Notes: generated by a model not told the origin, from the letters alone. A stretch of 64,000 bases of DNA from Rhabdaerophilum sp. SD176 (GCF_030143245.1 NZ_JARJNS010000001.1:643501-707500), one strand, 5' to 3'. Counted from the stretch's first letter, positions 8,606 through 18,715 are shown. Made by a program: numbers and translations.

Positions 8606-8936
8606 GAAACTCTCCTTGAGCGAAAATGGGCACAAAACCGCGCCCAACGTTTCCTGGCGGGGCCTTGTAATGCCGTTTTTGGGTCTTTTTCCCCGGTTTT
8701 TCTAAGGTGGACCCGTTCTAAAGAAACCGTCAAGCGGCCAATTGCACGCAAACCGGCAAATTCGTTTGCGCATCGCAGCAATTCAAAAGCTGATAGCCGG
8801 CAAGAAAACCGCCGGAAACACCCGCTTCATGAAGAAGGCCTTCCGCCGAAGAAGCCGTGCCGCTTTCGCTTGTTTTTCCATCCGATTGCCATGAAGCTAG
8901 GCAGGTTCGCGACGAACCCTTCCCGAGGATCTCCCT
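8606..8936. other. Divergent intergenic region, coxS / enol-lactonase gene
   Basis: 331 bases between the leftward coxS and the rightward hydrolase. It is richer in A and T than its surroundings and must hold both promoters. A CTTGAC sequence on the leftward strand near 8732 resembles an alphaproteobacterial -35 element, but no convincing -10 lies at the right distance. No gene, terminator or repeat was seen. Confidence 0.4.
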
Positions 8937-9734
8937 TTGTCTTCCGAAATCTCCTTCATCGATGCCGGCGATGTCCGGTTCCGCATCGCGCGTGACGGCT
9001 CCACGGCCAACCCGCCGCTCATGTTTTCGAACAGTCTCGGCGCGACGCTTGAAATGTGGGATGCCCAGATCCCCGTCTTTGCCGAAACCCACCGCGTGAT
9101 CCGCTATGACGTGCGCGGCCACGGCGGCTCCTCCTGCCCGCCCGGCCCCTATTCGCTGGCCATGCTGGCGCAGGACGCCCTGCGCATCCTCGACACGCTC
9201 CATATCCACAAGGCCGACTGGGTCGGCTGCTCGATGGGCGGCATGGTCGGCATGTATCTGCTCACGTATCACCCGGACCGGATCAACCGCGCCGTCCTCG
9301 GCAACACCGCCGCCTTCATGGGCCCGCCCTTCACCGACTGGAATGCCCGGATACGGCTCGCCCATCGCGAGGGCATGGGCGCCATCGCCGAGGCGATGAA
9401 GATGCGCTGGTTCACGCCCGCCTTCAACCAGTCGAACCCCGGCGAAGTGGCCCGCATCACCGATCAGGTGCGCGAAGCCACCGTGACCGGCTACACCGCC
9501 TGTTGTGCTGCCCTGCGCGACATGGACCAGCGCGAGGCGATCAAGTCGATCTCGAACCCGGTCCTCGTGGTGATCGGGGAGAAGGACATCGCCACCACGC
9601 CGGCCATGGGCGAGATCATGGTGAGCAACATCCCGGGCGCAAAAAAGGCCGTTGTGCCTGGCTCGCATATCGCCAATTGCGAATCTCCGGCCGATTACAA
9701 CCGCGTCGTCGCCGCCTTCCTCGGTACGGCCTGA
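8937..9734 (+). CDS. Alpha/beta hydrolase, 3-oxoadipate enol-lactonase type
   Basis: 265 residues from a TTG start. The nucleophile elbow is GCSMGG with Ser99. The acid is probably in the GEKDIATTP stretch and the His in PGSHIAN. MFSNSLGATLEMWDAQIP near the start and RYDVRGHGGSS are close to PcaD, which opens beta-ketoadipate enol-lactone. No other protocatechuate pathway gene is present, so a different lactone or ester substrate is possible. Its stop codon overlaps the ATG of the following SDR, so the two are co-translated. Confidence 0.8.
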   Translation: MSSEISFIDAGDVRFRIARDGSTANPPLMFSNSLGATLEMWDAQIPVFAETHRVIRYDVRGHGGSSCPPGPYSLAMLAQDALRILDTLHIHKADWVGCSMGGMVGMYLLTYHPDRINRAVLGNTAAFMGPPFTDWNARIRLAHREGMGAIAEAMKMRWFTPAFNQSNPGEVARITDQVREATVTGYTACCAALRDMDQREAIKSISNPVLVVIGEKDIATTPAMGEIMVSNIPGAKKAVVPGSHIANCESPADYNRVVAAFLGTA

Positions 9735-10429
9735 TGCCGGTCGCGATCCTCACCGGCGCCGGCAAGGGCATGGGCGGCGCCTGCGCGCGCGAACTCGTCT
9801 CCCGCGGCTGGAATGTCGCGCTGCTCTCCCCCTCGGGCAATGCGGAAACCCTGGCGAAGGAACTCGGCGGCATCGGCATCACCGGCTCCGTCACCGATCC
9901 GGCGGATCTCGCCCGGCTGGTGGATGGCGCAATGGGCGCCTGGGGGCGCATCGACGGGGCTGTCCTTTCCACCGGCCATCCCCCGAAGGGCGATCTGCTC
10001 GCCCTCTCGGACGAGGACTGGGCGAAGGGCCTCGACCTGATCATCCTCAATGTCGTCCGGATCTGCCGGCAGATCACCCCGATCATGGAGAAGCAGGGCG
10101 GCGGCGCCATCGTCAATATCTCGACCTTCGCCGCTTTCGAACCCGATCCCGCCTTTCCGATCTCCTGCACCTTGCGCGCCGGCCTGGCTTCCTTCGCCAA
10201 GCTCTACGCGGATCGCTATGCCGCCCAGAATATCCGGATGAACAACCTCCTGCCGGGCTTCATCGATTCCCTGCCGGAAAAGGAAGTGTTCAAGGCCCGC
10301 ATTCCGATGAAGCGCTACGGCACGGTGGCGGAAATCGCGAAGACTGCCGCTTTCCTGCTTTCGCCCGATGCCGGTTACATCACCGGCCAGAATATCCGGG
10401 TGGATGGCGGAATTACCCGTTCGGTCTGA
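9734..10429 (+). CDS. Atypical short-chain dehydrogenase/reductase family protein
   Basis: 231 residues. The nucleotide-binding motif is GAGKGMG at residues 8-14, and NNLLPGFIDSLPE and the C-terminal YITGQNIRVDGG are typical SDR segments. Aligned to FabG-type enzymes, the catalytic YxxxK becomes Ser144 and Arg148 (SCTLRAG), so both the proton donor and the lysine are missing while a Ser at 130 remains. The protein may use a different mechanism, be a structural partner, or bind cofactor without dehydrogenase activity. Its ATG overlaps the stop of the upstream hydrolase (TGATG), which suggests a joint function. Confidence 0.85.
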   Translation: MPVAILTGAGKGMGGACARELVSRGWNVALLSPSGNAETLAKELGGIGITGSVTDPADLARLVDGAMGAWGRIDGAVLSTGHPPKGDLLALSDEDWAKGLDLIILNVVRICRQITPIMEKQGGGAIVNISTFAAFEPDPAFPISCTLRAGLASFAKLYADRYAAQNIRMNNLLPGFIDSLPEKEVFKARIPMKRYGTVAEIAKTAAFLLSPDAGYITGQNIRVDGGITRSV

Positions 10430-10456
10430 GGGAAACGCCCTGCCCTGAAGGACCGT

Positions 10457-10975
10457 TCACACCGCGTGGTAGGCCCGGCGGACATAGACCAGCCCGCCAT
10501 GGGCATGGCCAAGGCCGATCCCGAGAATCTCGCCGATCACCACGAAATGGCTCGCCACAGGGCGGAAATCGATCACCCTCGCCTCGAAATGAACCAGCGC
10601 ATCGCCAAGCAGCGGCTGTCCGGCCGCGCCGTTGCGCCAGGCGCCATGCGTGAACCGCGCCTCGCCCCGGGCCGGAGTCCGCCCGGCGAAGACATTGGCC
10701 AGTTCCTGCTGGCCGGCCCCCAGCGTATTGACGGCGAAGGCCATGTTCTGCCGGAGGATCGCGGCCGTGCGGCTATTCTGGTTGAGGCAGACGAGCAGGG
10801 TGGGCGGCGCATCGGAAACCGAGGTGACGGCGGTTGCGGTCAACCCGCCGCGGCCGGCCGGGCCATCGGTCGTGATCAGATGCACGGCACCGGCAACCCG
10901 GCTCATGGCATCGCGGAAAAGGGCCTGCCGATCCGGCGAGGCCGCATCCGGGGGCGCCGAAGCTGGTGCAGTCAC
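10457..10975 (-). CDS. Flavin reductase domain protein (HpaC/RutF type)
   Basis: 172 residues from a GTG with AAGGAGA about eight bases upstream. The N-terminal AMSRVAGAVHLITTDGPAGRGGLTATAV pattern and the following SVSDAPPTLLVCLNQNS, with VNTLGAGQQELANVF, are signatures of the flavin reductase-like split-barrel family. These supply reduced FMN or FAD to a partner monooxygenase, but no monooxygenase gene is adjacent. It converges on the SDR gene and diverges from the aconitase X gene. Confidence 0.85.
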   Translation of the reverse strand: MTAPASAPPDAASPDRQALFRDAMSRVAGAVHLITTDGPAGRGGLTATAVTSVSDAPPTLLVCLNQNSRTAAILRQNMAFAVNTLGAGQQELANVFAGRTPARGEARFTHGAWRNGAAGQPLLGDALVHFEARVIDFRPVASHFVVIGEILGIGLGHAHGGLVYVRRAYHAV

Positions 10976-11138
10976 GCTTGGTCTCCTTACCCCTCAAGTG
11001 ACGACATTCGGCCGAATCGGCAAGGGGAATCCGCAACGATTTCACGGAGGCGATTTACGCGGTCACCGGAGCCGCTATGCTCCTGCGCGGGTGGCCTTGC
11101 CAGAACCCGTTTCCCGTGCCACCGTGTCCTGATCGTAT

Positions 11139-11150
11139 ATTGGATACAAT
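11139..11150. promoter_or_regulatory. Candidate operator ATTG-GATA-CAAT upstream of the aconitase X gene
   Basis: An inverted repeat with ATTG and CAAT arms around GATA, inside an AT-rich patch ending 34 bases before the ATG. It resembles ATTGTATACAAT-type sites of FCD-subclass GntR regulators, which often control hydroxyproline genes. No GntR gene is in the window. Confidence 0.3.
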
Positions 11151-11184
11151 TTCTGGCTGATCCTCCTGCCTCTGGGAAGTTTGC

Positions 11185-12438
11185 ATGAGCCTTGCCTTGA
11201 CCCCGGAAGAAACCCGCCTGCTCGCCGGCGATCAGGGTGAGGGCATGGCTTTGGCCATGCGCATCATCACCGAAACCGCGCGCCTGATGGGCGCCGCCCG
11301 GCTTGTGCCGGTCGTCTCCGCCCATATTGACGGCGCGCTGTATCATGGTGATTCCGGCACGCTCTTCGCCGAGCATCTTGTCCGTCTCGGCGCGAAACTC
11401 GCCATCCCGACCACACTGAATGTCGGCGCGCTTGATCTTGCCTGCGGCGCGAAGACGCGGTTGCCGCCCCACCAGCATGACATGGCCTACCGGATGATGC
11501 GCGCCTACGAGGCGATGGGCTGCGCCCCGACCTGGACCTGCGCGCCCTATCAGGCCGGGCATCGCCCCGCCCTGGGCAGCGATGTCGCCTGGGGGGAATC
11601 CAACGCGGTCGCCTTCTGCAATTCCGTGCTGGGCGCGCGCACCAACCGCTACGGCGATTTCCTCGACATATGCTGTGCCATGACCGCCCGCGCCCCCTAT
11701 TACGGGCTGCATATCCCGGAAAACCGCCGCGCGGTCTTCGCGCTCGATTGTTCCGGCCTGTCGCCCGCCTTGCGGAACTCGGATGTCTTCTGGCCGGTCA
11801 TCGGCACCCTGTTCGGCCAACGCGCGGGCACGGATATCGGCGTCGTGATCGGCCTCGAGGGCTGTGCCACCGAGGACCGGCTGAAGGCTTTCGGCGCCGC
11901 CGCTGCCTCGGCGGGCGCAGTTGGCCTGTTCCATATTCTCGGCGCGACACCGGAAGCCCCGGACCTTGCCACCGTCACCGGCGGAGAGAGCATTCCGGTG
12001 GTGCCGGTCAACGCCGCCATGCTGAACGCCGCGCGGGCCGGGCTCTCGACCACGGGCGAGACCGCGATCGACGCCGTGGCGATTGGATCGCCGCATTGCT
12101 CGGCCGAGGAATTGCTCGAACTTGACCGCCTGATCGCCGGTCGCCGGCTTGCACGCCCCTTCTATGCCTGCACCGGGCGCCATGCCGTGGCCGAACTGGA
12201 AGCGGCCGGCCGGCGCCGCGCCCTCGAGGCAGCGGGTGTCACGTTGGTCGCCGATACCTGCGTCGTCGTCACACCGATCCTCGACGGCGTGAAAGGCGTG
12301 CTGATGACCAATTCCGGCAAATTCGCCCATTATGCGCCGGGCAATACCGGCTATGCCGTGCAATACGGTGCCATGGCGGAATGCGTCGAAAGTGCCGTGT
12401 CGGGCCGCCTCGTCCGCGAGGAAAGGCTCTGGTCATGA
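11185..12438 (+). CDS. Aconitase X large subunit (probable cis-3-hydroxy-L-proline dehydratase)
   Basis: 417 residues. The segments SAHIDGALYHGDSG, CAPYQAG and GARTNRYGDFLD are those of the aconitase X catalytic domain. In proteobacteria the type with separate large and small subunits dehydrates cis-3-hydroxy-L-proline. The next gene encodes the small swivel subunit with an ATGA overlap, and a 4-hydroxyproline epimerase gene follows. The genes therefore look like a unit for hydroxyproline breakdown. The activity is inferred from family and context; other AcnX proteins act on mevalonate phosphate. Confidence 0.85.
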   Translation: MSLALTPEETRLLAGDQGEGMALAMRIITETARLMGAARLVPVVSAHIDGALYHGDSGTLFAEHLVRLGAKLAIPTTLNVGALDLACGAKTRLPPHQHDMAYRMMRAYEAMGCAPTWTCAPYQAGHRPALGSDVAWGESNAVAFCNSVLGARTNRYGDFLDICCAMTARAPYYGLHIPENRRAVFALDCSGLSPALRNSDVFWPVIGTLFGQRAGTDIGVVIGLEGCATEDRLKAFGAAAASAGAVGLFHILGATPEAPDLATVTGGESIPVVPVNAAMLNAARAGLSTTGETAIDAVAIGSPHCSAEELLELDRLIAGRRLARPFYACTGRHAVAELEAAGRRRALEAAGVTLVADTCVVVTPILDGVKGVLMTNSGKFAHYAPGNTGYAVQYGAMAECVESAVSGRLVREERLWS

Positions 12439-12845
12439 CGTTCCCCGCACTCAACCCGCTCCTTCCCGGCGAGGCATCCGGCCCCGTGCTGCAGCTTTCT
12501 GCGCCGCTCTCCTTCTGGGGCGGCGTCGACCCGGCAAGCGGGCGGATCATCCAGGTCCGCCATCCGGAATGCGGCCGCACCATCGGCGGGGCGATCCTTT
12601 GCCTGCCGGCCACGATCGGCTCCTCCTCCTCATCGGCCGTGCTGCTCGAACTGATCCGCCTCGGCATCGCGCCCGCCGCCCTCGTCATGGGCACGCCGGA
12701 TGCGATCCTGATGATCGGCTGCCTCGTCGCGCGCGAGATGGGCTGGGCATCGCCGCCCGCCTTCGCGCTGGATCCGGCCGGGCAGGCCCGCCTGCCCGAT
12801 GCGGCGCGGATCGATCCCCGCGGCCACGTTTCTCCCCTTTCCTGA
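12435..12845 (+). CDS. Aconitase X swivel (small) subunit, DUF126 family
   Basis: 136 residues, the usual size of the separate DUF126 swivel domain. GGAILCLPATIGSSSSSAVLLE is the conserved phosphate or carboxylate-binding serine loop, and the HPECGRTIGG segment precedes it. The ATG overlaps the stop of the large subunit, so the two chains should be made in equal amounts and form a heteromer. An internal region LVMGTPDAILMIGCLVA completes the fold. Confidence 0.87.
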   Translation: MTFPALNPLLPGEASGPVLQLSAPLSFWGGVDPASGRIIQVRHPECGRTIGGAILCLPATIGSSSSSAVLLELIRLGIAPAALVMGTPDAILMIGCLVAREMGWASPPAFALDPAGQARLPDAARIDPRGHVSPLS

Positions 12846-12864
12846 AAGCAGGGCATTCAAGACC

Positions 12865-13875
12865 ATGGCAAGGCACACGTTCTTCTGCGTCGACGGGCAT
12901 ACCTGCGGCAATCCGGTCCGCATGGTCGTCGGCGGTGGCCCCGACCTCAAGGGCGCCACGATGAGCGAGAAGCGCGACCATTTCATGCGCGACTATGACT
13001 GGATCCGCACCGCGCTCATGTTCGAGCCACGCGGCCATGACATGATGTCCGGCTCCATCCTCTATCCGCCGACGCGGCCCGATTGCGACATCGCGATCCT
13101 CTATATCGAAACCACCGGCTGCCTGCCCATGTGCGGTCATGGCACGATCGGCACGGTCACGATGGCGCTGGAACAGGGGCTGGTGAAGGCCCGCACGCCG
13201 GGCATCCTGCGGCTCGACACGCCGGCTGGCCTCGTCGAGGCGCATTACCGCGAGGAAGGCGGCCGCGTCACCTCGGTCAAGCTGATCAACATCCCCTCCT
13301 TCCTGTTCGTGCGCGATCTTGCCATCGAGGTGGAAGGGCTCGGCAAGCTGGTGGTCGATATTTCCTATGGCGGCAATTTCTACGCGATCATCGACCCGCA
13401 GCCCGCCTTTGCCGGCGTCGAGGCGGTGCAGCCCTCCGACATCCTGCGCTGGTCGCCGCGTGTCCGGGCGGCGGTGAATGCGGCGATCGACCTCGTCCAC
13501 CCGGAAAACCCCGCCATCCGCGGCTGCCGCCATGTGCTCTGGGCCGGCAAGCCGACCGTCCCCGGCGCCACCGCACGCAATGCGGTTTTCTATGGCGAGA
13601 AGGCGATCGATCGATCGCCCTGCGGCACCGGAACCTCTGCCCGGCTGGCGCAATGGGCAGCGCGCGGCCGGCTGAAGCCGGGGGAGGACTTCATCCACGA
13701 GAGCATCATCGGCTCGCTCTTCACAGGCCGGATCGAGGGCGAGACGCGGGTCGGGGAATACCCCGCCATCATCCCCTCGATCGAGGGCTGGGCCGTCATG
13801 ACCGGGCTGAACACGATCTTTGTCGATGACCATGATCCCCTAGCGCATGGCTTTGTTTTGGCGGACCGGGCCTGA
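12865..13875 (+). CDS. 4-hydroxyproline 2-epimerase (proline racemase family)
   Basis: 336 residues. Both catalytic cysteines are present: Cys90 in MCGHGTIG and Cys253 in SPCGTGTSA. Trans-3-hydroxyproline dehydratases of this family replace the first Cys with Ser or Thr, so an epimerase or racemase is the better call. It should convert trans-4-hydroxy-L-proline to cis-4-hydroxy-D-proline. It follows the aconitase X pair by 19 bases, forming one rightward unit. The next enzymes of the pathway (HypD, KGSADH) are not here; a DadA-like FAD dehydrogenase 10 kb away could supply the oxidation step. Confidence 0.9.
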   Translation: MARHTFFCVDGHTCGNPVRMVVGGGPDLKGATMSEKRDHFMRDYDWIRTALMFEPRGHDMMSGSILYPPTRPDCDIAILYIETTGCLPMCGHGTIGTVTMALEQGLVKARTPGILRLDTPAGLVEAHYREEGGRVTSVKLINIPSFLFVRDLAIEVEGLGKLVVDISYGGNFYAIIDPQPAFAGVEAVQPSDILRWSPRVRAAVNAAIDLVHPENPAIRGCRHVLWAGKPTVPGATARNAVFYGEKAIDRSPCGTGTSARLAQWAARGRLKPGEDFIHESIIGSLFTGRIEGETRVGEYPAIIPSIEGWAVMTGLNTIFVDDHDPLAHGFVLADRA

Positions 13876-14099
13876 TGAACGGCGAAATCCATGCCCTTTC
13901 CTGTATTCTTTGGCGGTATTCCCTAGTTCGGGGTGATTTTTTCGATTGAAGCCCTAAACGGGCTGGTCCATGTCTTACCGCCACGTGATTGCCGGCCTTG
14001 CGGCTTGCTGCTAGCGTGGTTTCGTCGGTTGACGGTTTCGCCAACTGGCACAATTCCCGCATAGAACGGGAGACGTTATGGGGAGGCGTTCGTTTCAGG

Positions 14100-15023
14100 A
14101 TGGAAGTATTCGTCCAGCAATTGATTAATGGCGTCACGCTTGGCGCTGTCTACGGGCTCATCGCCATCGGCTACACGATGGTCTTCGGCATCATCGGGAT
14201 GGTGAACTTCGCCCATGGCGATGTGTTCATGATCTCGGCCTTCGTGGCCCTCATCTGTTTCATGGCCGTAACGGCCCTGGCGGGCATGACCGGAGGCGCC
14301 GTCTTCCTGGCGTTGCTTGTCGCGCTCATTGTATCGATGATTGTGACATCGCTTTTCAGCTGGACGATCGAACGGGTCGCCTACCGGAAGCTGCGCGGTT
14401 CGTTCCGCCTGGCGCCGCTGATCTCGGCGATCGGCATGTCGATCCTGCTGATGAATTTCGTGCAGGTTGCACAGGGCGCACGCAACAAGCCCATCCCCCC
14501 GATCATGCGCGACACGATCAGCCTCTTCGAGAAGGACGGCTTCGTTGTCGCCATTTCCTACAAGCAGATCCTGATCATCCTGGTGACGGCGGTTCTGCTG
14601 GGGATCTTCTGGTATGTCGTCCAGAAGACGCCGCTCGGCCGCGCGCAGCGTGCCTGTGAACAGGACCAGAAGATGGCGGCCCTGCTTGGCATCAATGTCG
14701 ACCGCACCATCGCCGTCACCTTCATCATGGGTGCGGCCCTCGCAGCGGTCGCAGGGACCATGTTCCTGACCTATTACGGGGTCGTCGTGTTCTCCGACGG
14801 GTTCGTGCCCGGCGTGAAAGCCTTCACGGCGGCCGTGCTCGGAGGCATCGGCTCCTTGCCCGGGGCGGTGCTCGGCGGGATGCTCATCGGCCTGATCGAG
14901 ACTTTCTGGTCGGCGTATTTCTCCATTGATTACAAGGATGTCGCCGCGTTTTCGATCCTGGCCATCGTTCTGATCTTCATGCCGCAAGGCCTCCTGGGCA
15001 AACCCGAAGTCGAGAAGGTGTGA
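14100..15023 (+). CDS. livH: Branched-chain amino acid ABC transporter permease LivH
   Basis: 307 residues, almost wholly hydrophobic with about eight membrane segments. FVQQLINGVTLGAVYGLIAIGYTMVFGIIGMVNFAHGD is split across the first two helices and is the family signature; AACEQDQ-like RACEQDQKMAALLGI forms the ATPase contact loop. The start at MEVFVQQL has GGGGAGG about ten bases before it. It is the first gene of a liv operon (livH, M, G, F, DUF6867, livJ) lying 224 bases after the hydroxyproline genes. Confidence 0.93.
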   Translation: MEVFVQQLINGVTLGAVYGLIAIGYTMVFGIIGMVNFAHGDVFMISAFVALICFMAVTALAGMTGGAVFLALLVALIVSMIVTSLFSWTIERVAYRKLRGSFRLAPLISAIGMSILLMNFVQVAQGARNKPIPPIMRDTISLFEKDGFVVAISYKQILIILVTAVLLGIFWYVVQKTPLGRAQRACEQDQKMAALLGINVDRTIAVTFIMGAALAAVAGTMFLTYYGVVVFSDGFVPGVKAFTAAVLGGIGSLPGAVLGGMLIGLIETFWSAYFSIDYKDVAAFSILAIVLIFMPQGLLGKPEVEKV

Positions 15024-16438
15024 TGATGATGGAAGCGCCTGCACGTGAGCCGGTGAATTTCGCCGGCCTGCTGAAGGATGCGGTCTTCGCGGCCGCCATC
15101 GCCTTCGGCCTTTTCTCGCTGATGCTCGGTCTGAAAACCGATCAGACACTCAACAACCAGATGGTGCTCGTGCCGCGGCCGGGCCTGCTCGCCACTGTTG
15201 TCGGCCTTGTCTTTATCGGCCGGTTCCTGATCGGCTACTGGCAGGCGATCAATGCCGGCAAGATCAAGAAGCGCAAGGCCGCGGCAACGCCGCTCGCCCT
15301 CAAGATCGAGAAATACGGTACGGCGGCCTTTGTCGGCTTCCTCTTCGTCTACCCGATGATGGTTCTCGGCACGGCCGGCCCCTCGGGCGCGATCAAGTGG
15401 ATCGATAATTTAGGCATCCAGATCCTGATCTACATCATGCTGGGCTGGGGCCTGAACATCGTGGTCGGCCTCGCGGGCCTGCTCGATCTCGGCTATGTCG
15501 CCTTCTACGCCGTCGGCGCCTATTCCTATGCGCTGCTGGCCACCTCGGAGCCGGTGAAGGAATTCATGGCCGGCGCGGTCGGCCCGACCTTCTGGCCGCT
15601 CTGGGCCTTCTGGATCTGCCTTCCGGTTGCCGGCATCCTCGCCGCCTTCTGGGGCGTCCTGCTCGGCTTCCCCGTCCTGCGGCTGCGCGGCGACTATCTC
15701 GCCATCGTCACCCTCGCCTTCGGGGAAATCATCCGCCTCGTGCTGATCAACTGGGTCGAGTTCTCGGGCGGCTATGCCGGTATCTCCTCGATCCCGAGGC
15801 CAAGTTTCTTCGGTGTGCCCTTCAATGCCACGGAGAGCGGATTTGCCGCGACATTCGGGCTCGAATTCACACCGATCTACCGAACGATCTTCCTTTTCTA
15901 CGTCATCCTGATCCTGGCGCTGATCACGGCCCTGGTGTCCACCCGGCTGCGGCGATTGCCGGTCGGCCGGGCCTGGGAAGCCCTGCGCGAGGACGAGATC
16001 GCCTGCCGGTCGCTGGGCATCAATACGGTGAACACCAAGCTGACGGCCTTCGCGATCGGCGCGATGTTCGGCGGTTTTGCCGGGGCCTTCTTCGCGGCCC
16101 GTCAGGGCTTCATCTCGCCGGAAAGCTTCGTCTTCCTGGAATCGGCGCAGATCCTGGCCATCGTCGTTCTCGGCGGCATGGGCAGCCTGCTCGGTGTCGT
16201 GATCGCCTCGATCCTGCTGGTGGGCGGCGTCGAACTCCTGCGCGAACTGGATTTCCTGAAGGCCTATTTCGGCGACAATTTCGACCCGGCCCAATACCGG
16301 ATGCTGATTTTCGGCGCCTGCATGGTGCTGATGATGCTCTGGAAACCGCGCGGCCTGATTTCGGTGCGCGAGCCTTCCGTCTTCCTCAAGGAGAAGAAGG
16401 CCGTGTCGTCCGACCTGGTGAAGGAGGGGCATGGATGA
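15023..16438 (+). CDS. livM: Branched-chain amino acid ABC transporter permease LivM
   Basis: About 471 residues, longer than the 300-430 of typical LivM because of an N-terminal extension with extra membrane segments (residues 1-120). The core has GWGLNIVVGLAGLLDLGYVAFYAVGAY and the EAA-like loop GRAWEALREDEIACRSLGI. Four start codons in a row overlap the livH stop (GTGATGATGATG), so the exact first residue is uncertain. It pairs with LivH in the membrane to form the translocation path. Confidence 0.93.
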   Translation: MMMEAPAREPVNFAGLLKDAVFAAAIAFGLFSLMLGLKTDQTLNNQMVLVPRPGLLATVVGLVFIGRFLIGYWQAINAGKIKKRKAAATPLALKIEKYGTAAFVGFLFVYPMMVLGTAGPSGAIKWIDNLGIQILIYIMLGWGLNIVVGLAGLLDLGYVAFYAVGAYSYALLATSEPVKEFMAGAVGPTFWPLWAFWICLPVAGILAAFWGVLLGFPVLRLRGDYLAIVTLAFGEIIRLVLINWVEFSGGYAGISSIPRPSFFGVPFNATESGFAATFGLEFTPIYRTIFLFYVILILALITALVSTRLRRLPVGRAWEALREDEIACRSLGINTVNTKLTAFAIGAMFGGFAGAFFAARQGFISPESFVFLESAQILAIVVLGGMGSLLGVVIASILLVGGVELLRELDFLKAYFGDNFDPAQYRMLIFGACMVLMMLWKPRGLISVREPSVFLKEKKAVSSDLVKEGHG

Positions 16439-17404
16439 TCCGCCGGCTCCCGCCTGTTCACCCCGCGCTCCGGCTCCTGCGGAAAGAAGAATTCTGATGC
16501 GTGCGCTTTCGGATCCGATCCTCAAGGTCCAGAACCTGACGATGCGCTTTGGCGGCCTCGTCGCGGTCAATGACCTGACCTTCACGGCCGGCCGTGGGGA
16601 CATCACGGCCCTGATCGGCCCCAACGGGGCCGGCAAGACCACGGTGTTCAACTGCATCACCGGGTTCTACAAGCCGACGACGGGCCGCATGGCCCTGCGT
16701 CACGGCGCGATCGACATTGACGCCCATGTCGAGCGGCTGACGGACACACCGAACGACCACATCTCAACCGCCGATGGCAGACTCTACCTGCTGGAGCGGA
16801 TGCCGGATTTCCAGGTCTCGGCGCGGGCGAAGGTCGCCCGGACGTTCCAGAATATCCGTCTTTTCTCCGGGATGACCGTCCTCGAGAACCTGATGGTGGC
16901 GCAGCATAATCCGCTGATGGTCGCCTCGAACTGGACCATCGGGGGCCTGCTCGGCTTTGCCGGCTTCCGCAATCGCGAGAAGGCCGCGATCGAGTCCGCC
17001 AAATACTGGCTCGAGAAAACCAGGCTGATCGACCGTGCTGATGATCCCGCCGGGGACCTGCCCTATGGCGACCAGCGTCGCCTCGAAATCGCGCGCGCCA
17101 TGTGCACCGAGCCCGTCCTGCTTTGCCTTGACGAGCCGGCGGCAGGCCTCAACCCGCGCGAAAGCCTCGAGCTCAACGCGCTGCTGCGATCGATCCGCGA
17201 TGATCACGGTACGTCGCTTCTGCTCATCGAGCATGACATGTCGGTTGTCATGGAGATTTCCGATCACGTCGTGGTGCTGGATTACGGCACCAAGATTTCG
17301 GATGGCACGCCCGACCAGGTCAAGTCCGATCCCCGGGTCATCGCCGCCTATCTCGGTGCCGAGGACGAAGCGGAAGTGGAGAAGATCGAAGCGGAGGTGG
17401 GCCT

Positions 17405-17408
<4 letters not shown>
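16431..17408 (+). CDS. livG: Branched-chain amino acid ABC transporter ATPase LivG
   Basis: 325 residues if the ATG that overlaps the livM end by eight bases is used; it is preceded by AAGGAGG, so I prefer it to the ATG at 16497. Walker A is GPNGAGKTT, the signature loop is the LivG-type LPYGDQRRLEIARAM, and Walker B is LLCLDEPAAGLN. An insertion of about 35 residues rich in charged residues (near TDTPNDHISTADG) follows the first strand region, as in other alphaproteobacterial LivG. Confidence 0.93.
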
Positions 17409-18142
<734 letters not shown>

Positions 18143-18174
18143 GGCCCGGGCAAACCCGAACAAGGAAAACCCCG

Positions 18175-18525
18175 ATGCAAGGAATTCTCTACGAGGAACC
18201 GTCGATCTGGTTGTTCCTGCTCGTCACCGTGATCATGGGCGGCTGGGCCGCCTGGCGGACGGGCAAGGCCATCGCGAAGACCTGGCGTCCGTCCTGGATG
18301 CTGGTTCCCTATATGGCGCTGCTCGGCATGGCGGTCCGGTTCATCCACTTCGCCCTTTTCCACGGCACGCTGTTCTCGCTGCATTTCTACTTGATCGACA
18401 CGGTGCTGATCTCGGTTTTCGCTTATCTAGGCTGGCGGAATGAACGGGCCAATGCCATGGCGCGCCAGTATGGTTTTGCCTTCGAGAAGACCTCGGCGAT
18501 CAGCTGGCGGCGCAAGGTGGCATGA
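18175..18525 (+). CDS. Small membrane protein of the liv operon (DUF6867 type)
   Basis: 116 residues with about three hydrophobic segments (residues 10-27, 40-60 and 68-88) and a basic C-terminus ending ISWRRKVA. It lies 32 bases after livF and before livJ. Small proteins of this kind are found at the same place in many rhizobial liv operons; I recall them as DUF6867. The function is unknown. An accessory role in the transporter is inferred from position only. Confidence 0.65.
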   Translation: MQGILYEEPSIWLFLLVTVIMGGWAAWRTGKAIAKTWRPSWMLVPYMALLGMAVRFIHFALFHGTLFSLHFYLIDTVLISVFAYLGWRNERANAMARQYGFAFEKTSAISWRRKVA

Positions 18526-18699
18526 GCCCGGCTTGCTGTACCGGAGCCGAATTTTTGGGCATTGCGCGGGGAAAATCGGTTCCGCGCGGGACGACCGGAA
18601 AATCGTCGTTGGTTGCGGTGAAATGCCCCGAATTTTATCGAATTTTGCGTGAATTTGGCTGGTGACAGAGACAAAAAAACCGGCTTTGATGGTTTCAGG

Positions 18700-18715
18700 C
18701 GTGTTAACAAACACG
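18700..18715. promoter_or_regulatory. Inverted repeat CGTGTT-AACA-AACACG upstream of livJ
   Basis: Perfect six-base arms around AACA, 60 bases before the livJ ATG, within the 250-base gap after the DUF6867-type gene. It could be an operator or part of the 5' leader that lets livJ be made in excess of the membrane components. Confidence 0.35.
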
